From assembly GCF_009847015.1 (NCBI RefSeq), contig NZ_WVEM01000002.1:1-64000 (forward strand): DNA of 64,000 nucleotides. The letters run 5' to 3'. The position numbers and the translations under genes were made by a program. The stretch comes from Sunxiuqinia indica. GTDB lineage: Bacteria; Bacteroidota; Bacteroidia; Bacteroidales; Prolixibacteraceae. Each line of letters begins with the position of its first letter. The stretch's first letter is position 1. Below the pieces are notes generated by a model. It was not told where the DNA came from and did not search any database. It was given only the letters and a program-made list of their open reading frames with translations. Below, piece by piece: positions 62,746-64,000 of this stretch.

Positions 62746-63439
62746 GACTAAGTATTATTTGCTCAGGATAGATAATGTGTAAAACATCTGTTTAAGCTTA
62801 AGGTTTACCAGATTAAAATCAGGGCGAGCTATCAGCCTTTCGACAGACAGAGGGGCGGAAATTATTACAATGGGTAGTCGAATTCGCCAATCGGAAGTCT
62901 CCTCTACATTTCTGGTTGAACATCCACAAACCCTCTTCTTCTTCAGAATGGCCCCTGGTCGGTATTGTTTTGAATGAAATAAATTATAGTCAACAGTGTC
63001 ACTTGCCTCCCAAAATTACTAACTTGGGACAGTTAAAACTCAGATACACGACTAATGAACCGACGTTTGCGATTCTGATGAATAGGAGTTAAAGCCTCTA
63101 ATGTAGGAGACGACGATTTGAAAAGTTAGAATTAAGCAGTGCGAGTAATTTAGTGTCATGTTTCGAGTCTTTAACAATTTGTGATAGAAGCGAAATCGAA
63201 AATATCAAATAGGTCCGTGACCTTATGACCGCAAAAGGTGAGAAAAATAAAATAATGATAGAATTAAAAAAGATAAAACCGAACGCATAATACAGTTCCT
63301 ATTTCAGAGTGGGATTGGTGCGGTTCGTAACTACAGACTCGCATTACTATTTAGTCCAGACGGACATGAGGGCGCTCCGAAATCAGCTACAGCAGGATGT
63401 CTCAGCGTTTTACTCTATTGAAGAATAAAAAAATAAAAC
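62746..63439. other. Long stretch without a recognisable gene
   Basis: 694 bp. I find no open frame with protein character, no tRNA fold, no clear terminator and no strong promoter. The base composition is mixed and stop codons occur in all frames, so it may be a decayed gene or regulatory DNA. The last 60 bp lead into the dehydrogenase start. Confidence 0.5.
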
Positions 63440-64000
63440 ATGAAAGCCTCAATACGCAGAAGTTATTGTTCTCCAAGTCGAATAAGAATTGAAGAGGTTG
63501 AAAAACCAATTCCAAAAGACGATGAAGTGTTAATTCGGGTTTATACTACAACGGTTAACAGGACAGATTGTGCCAACCTTACGGCAAAACCACTTATCAT
63601 GAGATTTGTCTTAGGACTATTTAAACCACGTAAAATTATTTTAGGGACCGACTTCGCTGGTGAAGTAGTAGCAATTGGCCAAAATGTGAAGGCACTTACT
63701 ATTGGAGATCGGGTATTTGGCTTTAATGATACGGGGGCTGAATCTCAGGCTGAATATACAACGACAACAAAGGATCATGTTTTCTCAATCCCTGAAAACA
63801 TTGATTTTAAACAGGCGGCCGCTGGTTTGGAAGGGGCTCATTATGCATACTCTTTCATACATAAAGTAACGATCAAGTCCGGACAAAATATGCTAATAAA
63901 TGGTGCAACTGGTGCTATTGGTTCTGCTCTTCTGCAATTTGCTCGGCAATATGATATCACGATAACTGCTACTTGTAGTACGAAAAATATTGAGCTAGTC
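63440..64000 (+). CDS. NAD(P)-dependent alcohol dehydrogenase/quinone oxidoreductase family protein (partial)
   Basis: The first 187 codons of a medium-chain dehydrogenase/reductase; the gene runs past the right edge. The N-terminal GroES-like domain has EVLIRVYTTTVNRTDCAN, GTDFAGEVVAIGQNV and IGDRVFGF; the Rossmann part begins with QNMLINGATGAIGSALLQFA, the nucleotide-binding glycine motif. The catalytic-zinc cysteine of classical ADHs appears replaced by the DCAN form, so it fits the quinone reductase-like, zinc-independent branch (inference). Substrate unknown. Confidence 0.9.
   Translation, partial: MKASIRRSYCSPSRIRIEEVEKPIPKDDEVLIRVYTTTVNRTDCANLTAKPLIMRFVLGLFKPRKIILGTDFAGEVVAIGQNVKALTIGDRVFGFNDTGAESQAEYTTTTKDHVFSIPENIDFKQAAAGLEGAHYAYSFIHKVTIKSGQNMLINGATGAIGSALLQFARQYDITITATCSTKNIELV

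Overview
The window looks like a chromosomal segment of a Bacteroidota bacterium, probably a marine or sediment member of the Marinilabiliales/Prolixibacteraceae side of the phylum (an inference). The evidence is the set of Bacteroidota-style promoters (TTTG, about 19 bp, TAnnTTTG), an S46 dipeptidyl-peptidase, a TonB receptor with a carboxypeptidase-like N-terminal domain, a DUF4625 lipoprotein, secreted GH92 and BSP-type proteins, a NUDIX/winged-helix regulator, and the PASTA protein-rluD-ddl order. No phage, transposase, CRISPR array or rRNA operon is visible. One tRNA (Glu, TTC) is present.

Layout. 1-1282: gene-free DNA with two families of direct repeats and a perfect inverted repeat. 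1.3-1.8 kb: two small genes, the second of a nitrogen-fixation-associated Rop-like family. 1.8-13.5 kb: housekeeping and envelope genes (gltX, S46 peptidase, rnhA, waaA, class II ribonucleotide reductase, a lone periplasmic adaptor, aspartate kinase). 13.8-20.5 kb: TrkH potassium transporter, queuosine-precursor transporter, YfiH/LACC1 enzyme, BSP-family peptidase and GH92 mannosidase. 20.6-24.2 kb: nitrosative-stress unit (HcpR-like regulator, ferredoxin-like protein, hybrid cluster protein) with a palindromic operator in the divergent promoter region. 24.4-29.5 kb: histidine kinase, response regulator, small TonB-C-like secreted protein and two paralogous double jelly-roll proteins, closed by a strong terminator. 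29.5-35.0 kb: NUDIX regulator, then cytochrome b, Rieske protein and an octaheme cytochrome c with a TPR tail.

35.1-40.6 kb: thioesterase, then a probable metal-uptake operon read leftward (small His/Cys membrane protein, TonB receptor, a small CTG-initiated gene with no ATG, DUF4625 lipoprotein) under a Crp/Fnr regulator. 40.8-46.3 kb: upp, a zinc-ribbon methyltransferase and a leftward operon radC-deacetylase-FemAB-like-deacetylase. 46.4-54.4 kb: rpsT, tRNA-Glu, oxyR, a SpoU methyltransferase, a lipoprotein, a polyphosphate kinase fused in frame to an ArsC-family domain, a GNAT protein, prfB with its programmed +1 frameshift, and a lipoprotein. 54.6-61.5 kb: rpsP with a repeat-rich acidic tail, PASTA protein, rluD, ddl, dnaB and a conserved secreted protein. 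61.5-64 kb: degenerate tandem repeats, a TspO-like membrane protein, a long gene-free stretch, and an alcohol dehydrogenase-like gene cut by the window edge.

The most notable points are the cytochrome b/Rieske/octaheme-TPR unit, the PPK1-ArsC fusion, the kinase-linked jelly-roll pair, the metal-type TonB operon with its missed gene, and the HcpR-type operator placed like a class II activator site. All functional calls come from reading motifs by eye; no database search was run.
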